Positions 40,698-49,365 of a DNA stretch of 64,000 nucleotides are shown piece by piece. How positions within the stretch are numbered: the stretch's first letter is position 1; every line of letters begins with the position of its first letter. A program made the translations under genes and the position numbers. The stretch lies in assembly GCF_013266695.1 (NCBI RefSeq), contig NZ_JABRXF010000001.1:124001-188000 (forward strand), written 5' to 3'. The DNA is from Hongsoonwoonella zoysiae. Lineage in GTDB: Bacteria; Pseudomonadota; Alphaproteobacteria; Rhizobiales; Stappiaceae. The notes under the pieces were generated by a model. That model was not told the origin of the DNA, did not search any database, and was given only the letters and a program-made list of their open reading frames with translations.

Positions 40698-41884
40698 GCC
40701 CGCCGGTAGTGTTTGAATTTGTCCGTGTCGAGTTCCGCACCGATGCCGGGGCCGTCGGGGATCAGCACCTCATATTCCCGATACCGGATAGGCTCCGTGG
40801 CGAGATCGTCGGCAATGAGCCTCGGCCCTATGGTCTCGCTCCCCCAGGTGAGATTCGGCAGCGCGCCGAAAAGCTGGAGGCTTGCGGCTGTGCCGATCGA
40901 GCTCTCCAGCGCCATACCGCCGCATAGCGGTATGCCGGCGGCCTCGGCAACCGCGGCGGCTTTGTAAGCGCGCCGGATACCGCCACCCTTGGCAACCTTC
41001 ACGCAAAAGACATCGGTCGCCCCACGCGTGAAATAGTCATAGGCGTCATGGAGATCCCACAGACCTTCATCGGCCATGACCGGGATGTCGAGGCGTGAGG
41101 CCAGCCGTGCCATGCCGGCAGCATTCCAGGCGGGCACGGGCTGCTCTATCAAGGCAGCCCCCGCCTCCTGAAGCGCGGGAAGCCAGCGCGCCGCCGTTTG
41201 TTCGTCCCAGGCCTGATTGAAATCCAGGGTTATGCATGCTTCCGGAAATTGCGCGTGGATCGCCCTGATCGCGCGCGAAACGGCCTTTACATCCGCCTCC
41301 GGGTCGCCCTGGCCGATCTTCATCTTGAAGTACCGATGACGGCGCGTGGACAGCTGCTCCAGCGCGTCGTCCACGTCCCGATCGTAATCGCCGGTCGCCA
41401 AGGGCCAGAGGACCGGTATCGAATCCCGGACCTTGCCGCCGTAAAATGCGGCCAGTGGCGTGTCCAGCAGCCTGCTGACAACATCATGTAACGCAATGTC
41501 GACGGCGGCCTTTGCGAAGTTGCTCCTGGCGGCGGCGCGGTCCATCAGCTTCAACAAGCGCTCGTGCGCGAAAACGCTGCATCCCTTCAGCGCTGGCGCG
41601 AGATAGTGGTCTATCGTCGCCTTTATGCTTTCCACGCTTTCGCCGCCCCAAAAGGCGCGGCCGCCGGGCGTAACCCCTTCACCCAGGCCAACGGCACCTC
41701 CTTTCGTGAATAGCTGAACGACAACATAGCTCTGACTGCCGTGGGTGCCACTCGAATGAAAATGGGTCCGCCGAAGCGGCACATCCACGATTGTCGTCTC
41801 TATGCGGTCGATAACATCTTCCGGAGAACCGCCGGCAAGGTCTGGCGCCGGAGCGGTGCCGGCGAATTTCTGTTGTTGCTGCAT
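40694..41884 (-). CDS. muconate/chloromuconate cycloisomerase (mandelate racemase/MLE family)
   Basis: A protein of about 396 residues of the enolase superfamily that lactonises cis,cis-muconates. IDRIETTIVDVPLRRTH at the start is MLE-like. The KxK pair (Lys187 and Lys189 in FKMKIG), metal ligands in TLDFNQAWDE, IEQPVPAW and ADEGLWD, and the second catalytic Lys in FCVKVAKGGG are all present, as in chloromuconate cycloisomerases. An N-terminal tail of about 25 residues is extra. The start at 41884 is a judgement: the frame stays open upstream but runs through the operator. First gene of the tightly coupled MLE-YCII-hydrolase set. Confidence 0.88.
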   Translation of the reverse strand: MQQQQKFAGTAPAPDLAGGSPEDVIDRIETTIVDVPLRRTHFHSSGTHGSQSYVVVQLFTKGGAVGLGEGVTPGGRAFWGGESVESIKATIDHYLAPALKGCSVFAHERLLKLMDRAAARSNFAKAAVDIALHDVVSRLLDTPLAAFYGGKVRDSIPVLWPLATGDYDRDVDDALEQLSTRRHRYFKMKIGQGDPEADVKAVSRAIRAIHAQFPEACITLDFNQAWDEQTAARWLPALQEAGAALIEQPVPAWNAAGMARLASRLDIPVMADEGLWDLHDAYDYFTRGATDVFCVKVAKGGGIRRAYKAAAVAEAAGIPLCGGMALESSIGTAASLQLFGALPNLTWGSETIGPRLIADDLATEPIRYREYEVLIPDGPGIGAELDTDKFKHYRRA

Positions 41885-41950
41885 AAGGCTACCGTGCTGA
41901 AGGGTAGGCGTTTTCTGTATTTTCCGATCATAGGAAAGCGTGACCTGGCG

Positions 41951-41995
41951 GCTATCCAGCAACCGCGCGCCTATCCGATCCCAGCAACGAATGAC
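41951..41995 (-). promoter_or_regulatory. conserved operator-like element upstream of the cycloisomerase operon (copy A)
   Basis: On the minus strand two GGATAG words lie 19 bases apart, and the flanking CATTCGTTGCTGGGAT is shared with copy B at 49021-49065. The two copies match at 34 of 45 positions, both 65-80 bases upstream of a start codon and in the same orientation. Tandem half-sites with this spacing fit an AraC- or LysR-type activator. Confidence 0.72.
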
Positions 41996-42157
41996 CGCCG
42001 ATGCAGACCCGGCCCTGGAGAGTTGAATAAAGCCTGTATGCTCAGCGCGGCGATACGGCGGAGAAAGCATTCAATCGGGAGGGAACCTGTGGACCGCACG
42101 CTGCACGGAAACGCGATTTTTACATCGCATCTGCCGGCCAGTGACAGACGTGGCCAA

Positions 42158-43204
42158 TCAATGGCGGGACCGCGAACGCAACAGTGTATCGGAGGGCAAT
42201 TCGCCGAACCGTTCGGCGTAATATCGCGCAAATCGCCCGAGGTGGTTCATGCCGCATTCATTTGCGACCGCCGAAACACTGTCGCTGCAACTTTCGGATA
42301 GCAGCATTTCATGAGCACGTTCGAGCCGGATGTCCCGCAGGCGCGCCATGGGCGTTGTGTTCTTGAAACGGCGATAGCCATTGCACAGAGTTCGGCAGGA
42401 GACCCCCGCCGCGTCGGCGATGTCCTGCAATGAAATATCTTTCGTGGCGCATTGCGCCAGATAGGCTTCGCTGCGCAATACGTAGTATGGAACGGCGGTC
42501 GATTGACTGCCGGACAGCTTCTGGTCCGTATAGGGGATGTTGTGCAGCATCAATGCCGCCAGCGTGTCGTAAATCCGGCTCGATACCTCAGGGTCCAGCA
42601 CATCGCCTCGGCCGCGTTCCAGATCGACACAGACCGAGCTGATGATCCCGGACAGGAGCGGAAGGCTGTCGACCGGAATCGGCTGCGGGTCGAATATGAC
42701 GTTGCTCAGATCGTTGATGCGCGAATTATCTACCGTGACCGCCCTTGATGGAGAGGTATCGACGCAGACCATCAGTTGCTCCGCGTCGCGCGACCAGAAT
42801 TTTTCGAAACGCCGCCCGCTGTTGATTACCGACAGTTGACCGGGACCAGTGGCGATTTCCCTCGTACCGTCGTAAATCACGCATTCACCGGCGAGCGTGA
42901 CCTGGAGCACGGTAAAATTCAGGGGAACGAAAATTTCCTTCCACACCGGAGCTCCATAGCGGACCCGGTGGACGGAAAATTGCGGCAAATGGACAAATTG
43001 ATGGGAAAAATCAAGCCGGCTCGAGGCCTGCTCAACGCGCAAACGCTGCCGGCAGAAAACCGTGCTCACATGACGTTCGGCTTCGTCGAGCGATGTGGTG
43101 CGCAATGCGAATTCCGCATTGCGCAGGGTATCGTTCAAGGACAGGGCAGATCGTAACGCCACTAGGGCATACTCCCTATTATATCCGTCGTGCTGCCGGT
43201 GCAT
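42158..43204 (-). CDS. AraC-family transcriptional regulator
   Basis: A regulator of about 348 residues with an N-terminal AraC-binding-like sensor domain (residues about 40-220) and a C-terminal double helix-turn-helix (DISLQDIADAAGVSCRTLCNGYRRFKN... and SAVANECGMNHLGRFARYYAERFGELP). It sits between the importer genes and the cycloisomerase operon in the same direction, so it probably controls both; the shared 45-bp element is a candidate site. Sensor domains of this group bind aromatic acids or similar effectors. The start is uncertain: ATG 43204 or a GTG at 43255, neither with a good ribosome site. Confidence 0.85.
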   Translation of the reverse strand: MHRQHDGYNREYALVALRSALSLNDTLRNAEFALRTTSLDEAERHVSTVFCRQRLRVEQASSRLDFSHQFVHLPQFSVHRVRYGAPVWKEIFVPLNFTVLQVTLAGECVIYDGTREIATGPGQLSVINSGRRFEKFWSRDAEQLMVCVDTSPSRAVTVDNSRINDLSNVIFDPQPIPVDSLPLLSGIISSVCVDLERGRGDVLDPEVSSRIYDTLAALMLHNIPYTDQKLSGSQSTAVPYYVLRSEAYLAQCATKDISLQDIADAAGVSCRTLCNGYRRFKNTTPMARLRDIRLERAHEMLLSESCSDSVSAVANECGMNHLGRFARYYAERFGELPSDTLLRSRSRH

Positions 43205-43296
43205 GGTTAGCGATAGCGGTGAAAGCCCGCTCCGCTTGCATAGACACGAAACCACGGGCGATCAGGATATGCCCTCCGGTGAAAACGCGCCACCTG

Positions 43297-44304
43297 TCAC
43301 AGCGCGGGATTTGCCGACTGAAGTTCCAACTGACCTTCGCTCACGCGCAAACATCGCGTTGCTCGCCCTTTCCCGAACGGCTCCAGCCTCGGAATGCCCG
43401 ACAGGCACTGCTGCTGCACATGGCGGCACCTGGGTGCAAACGAACATTCCCGAGGCAGGGCGATCAAGTCGGGCGGCGCTCCCGGGATGGCATTCAGCTT
43501 TTTTCCCTTCGTCGCGTTGAGCACCGTCGAGGACAACAAGCCGTCGGTATAGGGATGGCACGGCGCTTCGATCATCTCTGCCGCGGTACCGGTTTCCACG
43601 ATACGCCCCGCATACATGACAGCCAGGCGGTCGGATATTTCCGCGGCAACACCAACGTCATGAGTCACCAGGATGACCGACATGCCGAGTTCGCGCTGCA
43701 GTTCGCGCAACAGCAGGATAATCTGGATCTGCACGGAAACGTCCAGCGCCGTGGTCGGTTCATCCGCGAGCAGCAGCTGAGGTCCGCATGAAAGCGCGAG
43801 CGCGATCATCGAACGCTGCAGCATCCCTCCCGACATCTCATGCGGGTAGGAGGCAAGACGCCGTTTGGCCGAGGGAATTTGCACGAGTTCCAGCAGATCC
43901 AGCGCACGCCGGTTGGCATCGGCCCAGCTGGACCCGTCATGACGGACGATTGTTTCCGCGATCTGCTCCCCAACCGTGAAAACCGGATCGAATGCAACCA
44001 TCGGCTCCTGAAAGACCATGGCGATGCGCGCGCCGCGGATCGCATTCATCTCGTCGTTCGACAGGTCCTGGATTTCCCTCCCGTCAAAACGGACGCGCCC
44101 GCGAATATCCGTACGGTTGCGCGGCAGGAGGCCGATGATCGTCCTCAAGGTCACGCTTTTGCCCGAGCCGGACTCCCCGAGAATGCCCAGAGCCTCGCCA
44201 TGCGCCAGCTCGAAGCTGACGTCGCTTACGGCGTTGACGATACCTTCGTCGGATTTGAAGCGAACGGACAGGTCCTCTACCGAAAGTATTTTTTCCCTGT
44301 TCAT
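43297..44304 (-). CDS. oligopeptide-type ABC transporter ATP-binding protein (OppD-like)
   Basis: A 335-residue ATPase of the peptide/nickel/opine importer class. Walker A is GESGSGKS, signature SGGMLQRSMIALAL and Walker B LLLADEPTTALD. The C-terminus has the oligopeptide-type domain with cysteines that may bind an iron-sulfur cluster (CSFAPRCRHVQQQC). It starts within the TAATG overlap at the end of the OppF-like gene. In vivo it would pair with the second ATPase and the two permeases to import a substrate caught by the binding protein. Confidence 0.92.
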   Translation of the reverse strand: MNREKILSVEDLSVRFKSDEGIVNAVSDVSFELAHGEALGILGESGSGKSVTLRTIIGLLPRNRTDIRGRVRFDGREIQDLSNDEMNAIRGARIAMVFQEPMVAFDPVFTVGEQIAETIVRHDGSSWADANRRALDLLELVQIPSAKRRLASYPHEMSGGMLQRSMIALALSCGPQLLLADEPTTALDVSVQIQIILLLRELQRELGMSVILVTHDVGVAAEISDRLAVMYAGRIVETGTAAEMIEAPCHPYTDGLLSSTVLNATKGKKLNAIPGAPPDLIALPRECSFAPRCRHVQQQCLSGIPRLEPFGKGRATRCLRVSEGQLELQSANPAL

Positions 44305-45371
44305 TATTCGGGGGCCTCCGTTTGAGAAGCCAGGCTGTGGCCGGAGCCCGGATCGTGCATGTGGCAAGCCACGGCATGGCGGGCGTTCATATCCGAATGG
44401 GCAGTCAGCGCGGGCGACGATTTTCCGCATACAGTCTCCGCGAACCGGCAGCGGGTGCGAAACCGGCATCCGGATGGTGGGTTGATCGGATTCGGAGGGT
44501 CGCCGCTCAACGGCGCTTCCATCGTGCGATTTCGCGGATCCATCGACGGCATCGACGAAAGCAAGGCCCGTGTGTAGGGATGGCGCGGATTTTCGTAAAC
44601 GTCCTCGACGGGCCCTACCTCGACCACCTTGCCCAGATACATCACGAGGACGCGGTCGCTGATGTAGCGAACGACATTCAGGTCATGGCTGATGAAAAGA
44701 TAGGTGAGGTCGAGTTCCCCCTTGAGATCCAACAGAAGATCGAGAACCTGCGCCTCGATGGATTTGTCGAGGGCGGATACCGCTTCGTCAAGCAGGATAA
44801 GTCTGGGCTTCAGCGCCAGCGCGCGAGCTATGTTGACCCTTTGGCGCTGGCCGCCGGAAAGCTCGTGGCTATAGCGGTTCGCAAAGGTTGCAGGATCAAG
44901 TCCGACCTTCGACAGCAGTATTGCCGCCTTATCGAGCGCCTCCTTGCGAGGAACGCCATGAGCCATGGAGCCGAAGGCGATCGACAGACCGATCGGCATG
45001 CGCGGGTTCAGCGCTGAATAGGAATCCTGGAAGACCATCTGTACGTTGAGGCATAATTCGCGGTAGGCGATACCGCCGCGGCCTACCGTCTCACCGTCGA
45101 AAACGACCTTGCCGGCATCCGCCTCGAACAGATGCATTATCACGCGCGCCGTCGTCGATTTGCCGCTGCCGGATTCGCCAACGATGCCAAGCGTTTCCCC
45201 TTTGCGTATTTCAAAGCTTACGTCGTCGACCGCCTGAACTACGGCCTGCGTGCGACCGAATAGTCCTCCCTTGATTGGGAAATGCTTGCGCAGGTTCTCG
45301 ACTGACAGCAGTGGTCGCTGTGTTTCGACTATCGCGGGATCGGATGCCATGTTCGCATTGGTGCCCGTCAT
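44304..45371 (-). CDS. oligopeptide-type ABC transporter ATP-binding protein (OppF-like)
   Basis: A protein of about 355 residues, the second ATPase of the importer. Walker A is GESGSGKSTTAR, signature LSGGQRQRVNIARAL, Walker B LILLDEAVSALD. Like OppF it has the QMVFQDSYSALNPRMPIG loop, and the Cys-containing tail GCRFRTRCRFAETVC. The start at 45371 is preferred because GAGG lies 9 bases upstream; ATG 45380 or GTG 45386 are alternatives, and the last overlaps the permease stop. Confidence 0.91.
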   Translation of the reverse strand: MTGTNANMASDPAIVETQRPLLSVENLRKHFPIKGGLFGRTQAVVQAVDDVSFEIRKGETLGIVGESGSGKSTTARVIMHLFEADAGKVVFDGETVGRGGIAYRELCLNVQMVFQDSYSALNPRMPIGLSIAFGSMAHGVPRKEALDKAAILLSKVGLDPATFANRYSHELSGGQRQRVNIARALALKPRLILLDEAVSALDKSIEAQVLDLLLDLKGELDLTYLFISHDLNVVRYISDRVLVMYLGKVVEVGPVEDVYENPRHPYTRALLSSMPSMDPRNRTMEAPLSGDPPNPINPPSGCRFRTRCRFAETVCGKSSPALTAHSDMNARHAVACHMHDPGSGHSLASQTEAPE

Positions 45372-45382
45372 CGCTTGCATCC

Positions 45383-46294
45383 TCACAACTTGAGATCCAT
45401 GGCGCGGCGAAGGCCATCGCTCATAAGGTTGAATGACATCGACGTGATGAAGATCATCAGCCCGGGGAACGCCGCGATCGCCGGATTTACCCAGATCGCC
45501 GATCTAAGGTTGTTCAGCATCAGTCCCCATTCGGCATTCGGCGGCGTGACGCCAAGACCGAGGAAGCTCAGGCCCGCAGCAAGTATTATCGAGATAGATA
45601 TCAGGCTCGTTGCGTAGATAAGCACCGGAGCGAGGATGTTGCTCAGAACATGAAACCGGATAATCGTGAAGGAACCGGCGCCGCTTGACCGGGCGACCTC
45701 GATGAAATCCATGGCCCGGGTCTGGCTCGTCACCGTCTCCGAAATGCGTACGAGTGGGGGAACGAATGTGATCGTCAGCGCCAGTATCGTGTTCGTCACG
45801 CCGGACCCCAGCATGCCCGTTATCGCTATCGCCAGAAGGACCGACGGAAAGGCGTAAAGAACATCCATCACGCGCATGATCAGGCTGTTGATGAGGCCGC
45901 CGAAGTAGCCGGCGATCACACCTAGAAACCCGCCGATAATCAACGCGAGAAGGACGGGCAGGACACCGGTGATCAGTGTAAGCCTGCTTCCATAGAGCAA
46001 TCGGCTATAAAGATCGCGGCCGGTTTCATCGGTGCCGAGGATATGGCCATTATAACCAAAGCCCTTGAGGCGACCGAGGACCGAACCTTGCGTCGGATCG
46101 TGCGTGGCCAGAAGCGGGGCGAAGATTGCCGCGAGCAGGATCAGTGCGATTATCGAGATCGCGGCGAGCGTGCCCCAGTCACGGAGGAGACGGGTCCAGA
46201 CACGGCCCCAATATCCCTGATTTCGCCTGGCAGCGGTCACTGTCACGGTAAGGGAAGTATTTGCAGCTACGTAGTTTTCGGAATCGGATACCAT
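45383..46294 (-). CDS. oligopeptide-type ABC transporter permease (DppC/OppC-like)
   Basis: A 303-residue inner-membrane permease with five or six core helices after an N-terminal helix (LAAISIIALILLAAIFAPLL). The EAA-loop in FIEVARSSGAGSFTIIRFHVL contacts the ATPases, and HILGTDETGRDLYSRLLYGSR is a hallmark of the DppC group. It starts four bases after the end of the other permease gene. Confidence 0.92.
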   Translation of the reverse strand: MVSDSENYVAANTSLTVTVTAARRNQGYWGRVWTRLLRDWGTLAAISIIALILLAAIFAPLLATHDPTQGSVLGRLKGFGYNGHILGTDETGRDLYSRLLYGSRLTLITGVLPVLLALIIGGFLGVIAGYFGGLINSLIMRVMDVLYAFPSVLLAIAITGMLGSGVTNTILALTITFVPPLVRISETVTSQTRAMDFIEVARSSGAGSFTIIRFHVLSNILAPVLIYATSLISISIILAAGLSFLGLGVTPPNAEWGLMLNNLRSAIWVNPAIAAFPGLMIFITSMSFNLMSDGLRRAMDLKL

Positions 46295-46298
46295 GACG

Positions 46299-47240
46299 TT
46301 ACCGGCGTAGGCGTGGATCGATCAAAGCCTGAAGGATGTCGACCACGATGTTGATGACTACGAAGATCGCCGCGAGCACCACGATCGTCGCCGATAGTAC
46401 CGGAACGTCCCGGCGGAAAACTGCCAACACCATAAGGTTGCCGGAGCCTGGCCAGTTGAACACCGTCTCGACCAGCACCGAGCCTCCCAGCAGGTAGCCA
46501 AATTGAAGTCCCATCAGGGCGAGTACGGCAGGCGCGGCATTCTTGGACACATGCATCAACACTCTTCGGTTCAGCAGCCCCTTGGCGTGCAGTGTCGTTA
46601 CGAAATCGCGGCCGATCACTTCCAGCACGGTGGCACGCACGAGCCTGCTGACCACGCCCATCGGAATAAGCGACATCGTAAAAACGGGAAGGATAAGGTG
46701 CCTGATCTGTTCCCAGGTAGCTGGAAATCCGTCCGGGCCCATGCCTTGACCGGGCAGGACGTTCCAGATTACCGCGAAGGCCACGACAAGGACGATCCCG
46801 ACCCAATAGTGCGGAAGGCTCACTCCGGTGATCGCCGCGGCGGAGAACAGCCTGTCGAGCCAAGTACCATTATGGAACGCCGCGAGTGAGCCCAAGATGA
46901 TCCCCGACGTCATGCCAAGTATCGCGGCCGGCACTGCCAGCTTGAGGGTATTCAGCAAGGCGCTTGCAAGTTCGCCGCCGACAGGCTGGCCGCTGAATAT
47001 CGACGTGCCGAGATCTCCCTGGAGCAAATGCCCGAGCCAGATGAAATACTGAATGTAGACCGGCTCATTCAGCCCGTACTGCTTTCGAAGCGCATCGGCG
47101 ACCTCTTCCGGGGCCTCGGGGGGGATGAGAATGTCGACAACATCTCCCGGGGAAAGCTGCACCAGGGTGAATACTATTATCGAAACCCCGAGCAACACGG
47201 GTACGGCATACAGTATTCGCCGCAAGATAAAGAACCACAC
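46299..47240 (-). CDS. oligopeptide-type ABC transporter permease (DppB/OppB-like), GTG start
   Basis: A protein of about 313 residues with six helices, starting with (V)WFFILRRILYAVPVLLGVSIIVFTLVQLSPGD, the usual DppB beginning. The EAA-type loop is TTLHAKGLLNRRVLMHVSKNAA. The start is taken as GTG 47240, because the frame upstream (to GTG 47312) would place the start inside the intrinsic terminator that follows the binding-protein gene. A GGGAG ribosome site lies 10 bases upstream. Expression relative to the binding protein is probably reduced by that terminator. Confidence 0.87.
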   Translation of the reverse strand: MWFFILRRILYAVPVLLGVSIIVFTLVQLSPGDVVDILIPPEAPEEVADALRKQYGLNEPVYIQYFIWLGHLLQGDLGTSIFSGQPVGGELASALLNTLKLAVPAAILGMTSGIILGSLAAFHNGTWLDRLFSAAAITGVSLPHYWVGIVLVVAFAVIWNVLPGQGMGPDGFPATWEQIRHLILPVFTMSLIPMGVVSRLVRATVLEVIGRDFVTTLHAKGLLNRRVLMHVSKNAAPAVLALMGLQFGYLLGGSVLVETVFNWPGSGNLMVLAVFRRDVPVLSATIVVLAAIFVVINIVVDILQALIDPRLRR

Positions 47241-47270
47241 GCTCCTTGGTCTCCCTGCCAGTCGAATGCG

Positions 47271-47306
47271 AAAAAGGGCGGTCGCCGGCTTCTGCCGGAG
47301 ACCGCC
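47271..47306 (-). terminator. intrinsic terminator between binding protein and permease genes
   Basis: On the minus strand a 13-bp stem with one mismatch (GGCGGTCTCCGGC / GCCGGCGACCGCC) and a 4-base loop is followed by CTTTTT. It starts 14 bases after the binding-protein stop. Partial termination would give more binding protein than permease, which is common in such operons. Confidence 0.88.
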
Positions 47307-47319
47307 AGTCACCGCAGTC

Positions 47320-48942
47320 TTATTCTTCGATCTCGATCTGCGTGAAATCCTGGAACCAGGCCTGGGCGGGAACGAAGCCCTTGACCTTCCTGGAGATAGC
47401 CCGGGGGCTCAGGTCATGCACGACCCACAGCCAGGGTGCGTCATCCACCAGAATTTCGTGAAGGCGCGCAGTTTTTTTCCGGATGATTTCCGGATCGGTT
47501 GCCATTTGGACCTCCCGAAGCACCTGGTCGAATTCATCGTTCCTCCAGTTACCCCAGTTGGAGCCGCCGGGCGCGAAATTCGCCGACCAGAACCAGCGCG
47601 CCATTTGGGAAATATCCGAAGTGACGAGGCTCATATTCATGGCGTCGACGCCCAATGCCTGCGGTCCGGCCGGATCGCTGCGCAACGCGACAAGGAGCGT
47701 ACCGAAGTCTACCACCTCGAACTCAAGATCGAAGCCGCATTCGGAAAGCGTTTGCTGCAGGAACTCGTTCATCGGCAGCGGCGTTCTTTGGCCTGAGCCC
47801 GCGGTGGAGATCAGGATCTTCGCCTTGACCGGATTGTCAGGACTATAACCGGCCTCCTTCAGGAGCTGCCTGGCCTTGTCGGGGTCGTACTTGTAGGACT
47901 CGTTCGGATTGCCATAGAGCGGATTGCTCTTGTGGAAGAACCCGGTCGCCGGCTCGGCAGTTCCATTCAGAAGTTGAACCACGCCGTCGCGATCGATGCA
48001 GTAGTTCGCGGCCACTCGCACCCGCCGATCCCGGAACGGTGAGTCCTCCTTCTTGAAATTGAACTCCCATGGCCAGATGTGCGGATAGGTATGGGTCACG
48101 ATTTCGTAGCCCGCGTCTTCCAGGCTGGGAATTGCGTCCGGCGGCGGCATCTCGATCCAGTCCACCTGCCCGGAACGCAGTGCCGCCAGACGTGTCGTCT
48201 CTTCCGGCATCGGATAGACGATCATCTTGTCGAGCTTCGCGACCTTTTCTTCATTCCAGTAGTCTTCGAATTTTTCAAGCGTCGCGCTCACATGCGGCTT
48301 GAATTCGACGACCTTGAACGGGCCGGTTCCAGCCGGCGCTTTCGCAAACGCTTCCCATGTGCCGCCAACCTTCTCGAACTGCGTCGGACTTGCGTAGAGA
48401 ACGTAGGCCACGAGGTAAGGGAAATAGCTAAGCGGTTCGTCGGTGGAGATTTCGACGGTGTAATCGTCGATCTTTCGCCAGCTTTCCAAATTCGGGTTTC
48501 GCGCTCGGGTCATCGCGGATCCTTGAGCCTCGAACTGCGCAGACCCGACATCGTAGAAACGCTCCAGGTTCCAGATGACCGCATCGGCATTGAAGTCGGT
48601 CCCGTCGTGGAACTTGACCCCCTTTCGCAGGTTGAAGACCCATTTCGTCGGGTCGGCCTTGTCCTGGGTCCAACTTTCAGCTAGGCCCGGGACGATCTCC
48701 GAAGGCCGGTCGGCGCTCGAAAGGTCCCAGTGCACGAGCGCCTCGAAAGCAGGATAGCCAAGGAACCGGAAACCTTCGAAACCGTTGTTGGGCATACCTG
48801 TCGTGGTGGGCACATCGGCAGCGGTTATCGCTATCCGCAGCGTTCCTTCCGCGTTCGCCTCGCGATCCGGCCCCAAAACCATCAATACCGCCACGGCTGC
48901 TGCCGTGGTAAGTAGCGACCTCAATCCGCGTTTGATTTCCAT
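47320..48942 (-). CDS. periplasmic solute-binding protein, family 5 (oligopeptide/opine type)
   Basis: A 540-residue extracytoplasmic receptor for the ABC importer. Signal peptide about residues 1-32 (LLTTAAAVAVLMVLG...ANAEG). The family-5 segment RPSEIVPGLAESWTQDKADPTKWVFNLRKGVKFHDG is clear. Ligands of this family are peptides, opines, nickel, sugars or other small molecules; here the clustering with aromatic catabolism genes suggests an aromatic or amide-containing substrate, which is inference. Start 48942 has GGAGGAG seven bases upstream. Its promoter region holds operator copy B. Confidence 0.93.
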   Translation of the reverse strand: MEIKRGLRSLLTTAAAVAVLMVLGPDREANAEGTLRIAITAADVPTTTGMPNNGFEGFRFLGYPAFEALVHWDLSSADRPSEIVPGLAESWTQDKADPTKWVFNLRKGVKFHDGTDFNADAVIWNLERFYDVGSAQFEAQGSAMTRARNPNLESWRKIDDYTVEISTDEPLSYFPYLVAYVLYASPTQFEKVGGTWEAFAKAPAGTGPFKVVEFKPHVSATLEKFEDYWNEEKVAKLDKMIVYPMPEETTRLAALRSGQVDWIEMPPPDAIPSLEDAGYEIVTHTYPHIWPWEFNFKKEDSPFRDRRVRVAANYCIDRDGVVQLLNGTAEPATGFFHKSNPLYGNPNESYKYDPDKARQLLKEAGYSPDNPVKAKILISTAGSGQRTPLPMNEFLQQTLSECGFDLEFEVVDFGTLLVALRSDPAGPQALGVDAMNMSLVTSDISQMARWFWSANFAPGGSNWGNWRNDEFDQVLREVQMATDPEIIRKKTARLHEILVDDAPWLWVVHDLSPRAISRKVKGFVPAQAWFQDFTQIEIEE

Positions 48943-49365
48943 GTGCGTACTCCTCCATTGCACACTCTACTCGTATTATTCTTGGTATTGGGTCCAGTGA
49001 AGCGGAGCATCGGTCAACGCACTATCCGGGGAACGCAGCCCTATCCAATCCCAGCAATGAATGGCACCACGCAACGGTTCCAAAGCCGGATTGCGGGCAT
49101 CTCCCGGACGCCTTCTGCGGCGCGCAGTCTCCAATCGAGCGGCTTCTTGCTTTTTTGGCACTGCCGCGGAAATCTCAAGCGCATTCGCTTGGCACCTTGG
49201 CATGAATGGCAAGAATTTCACCTGATCGAATCCAAGAACTGCGATTCCGCGTCGACCCAATTCACTGCTTATGAATAGAAAATAAATACAAAAATTCAAT
49301 GATTTCTCATTTTATGATAGTATGTCTCCATTATTTACGCGCACATTACTTATGTATTCAGATTT
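48943..49365. other. promoter region of the importer operon and 3' flank of LysR gene
   Basis: About 420 bases without a gene. It holds operator copy B at 49021-49065, and at 49265-49365 a visibly AT-rich run just downstream of the LysR stop codon, without a clean terminator hairpin. Confidence 0.5.
49021..49065 (-). promoter_or_regulatory. conserved operator-like element upstream of the importer operon (copy B)
   Basis: Minus-strand CATTCATTGCTGGGAT followed by two GGATAG words 19 bases apart, matching copy A at 34 of 45 positions. It ends 79 bases upstream of the binding-protein start. Same orientation relative to transcription as copy A. Confidence 0.72.
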
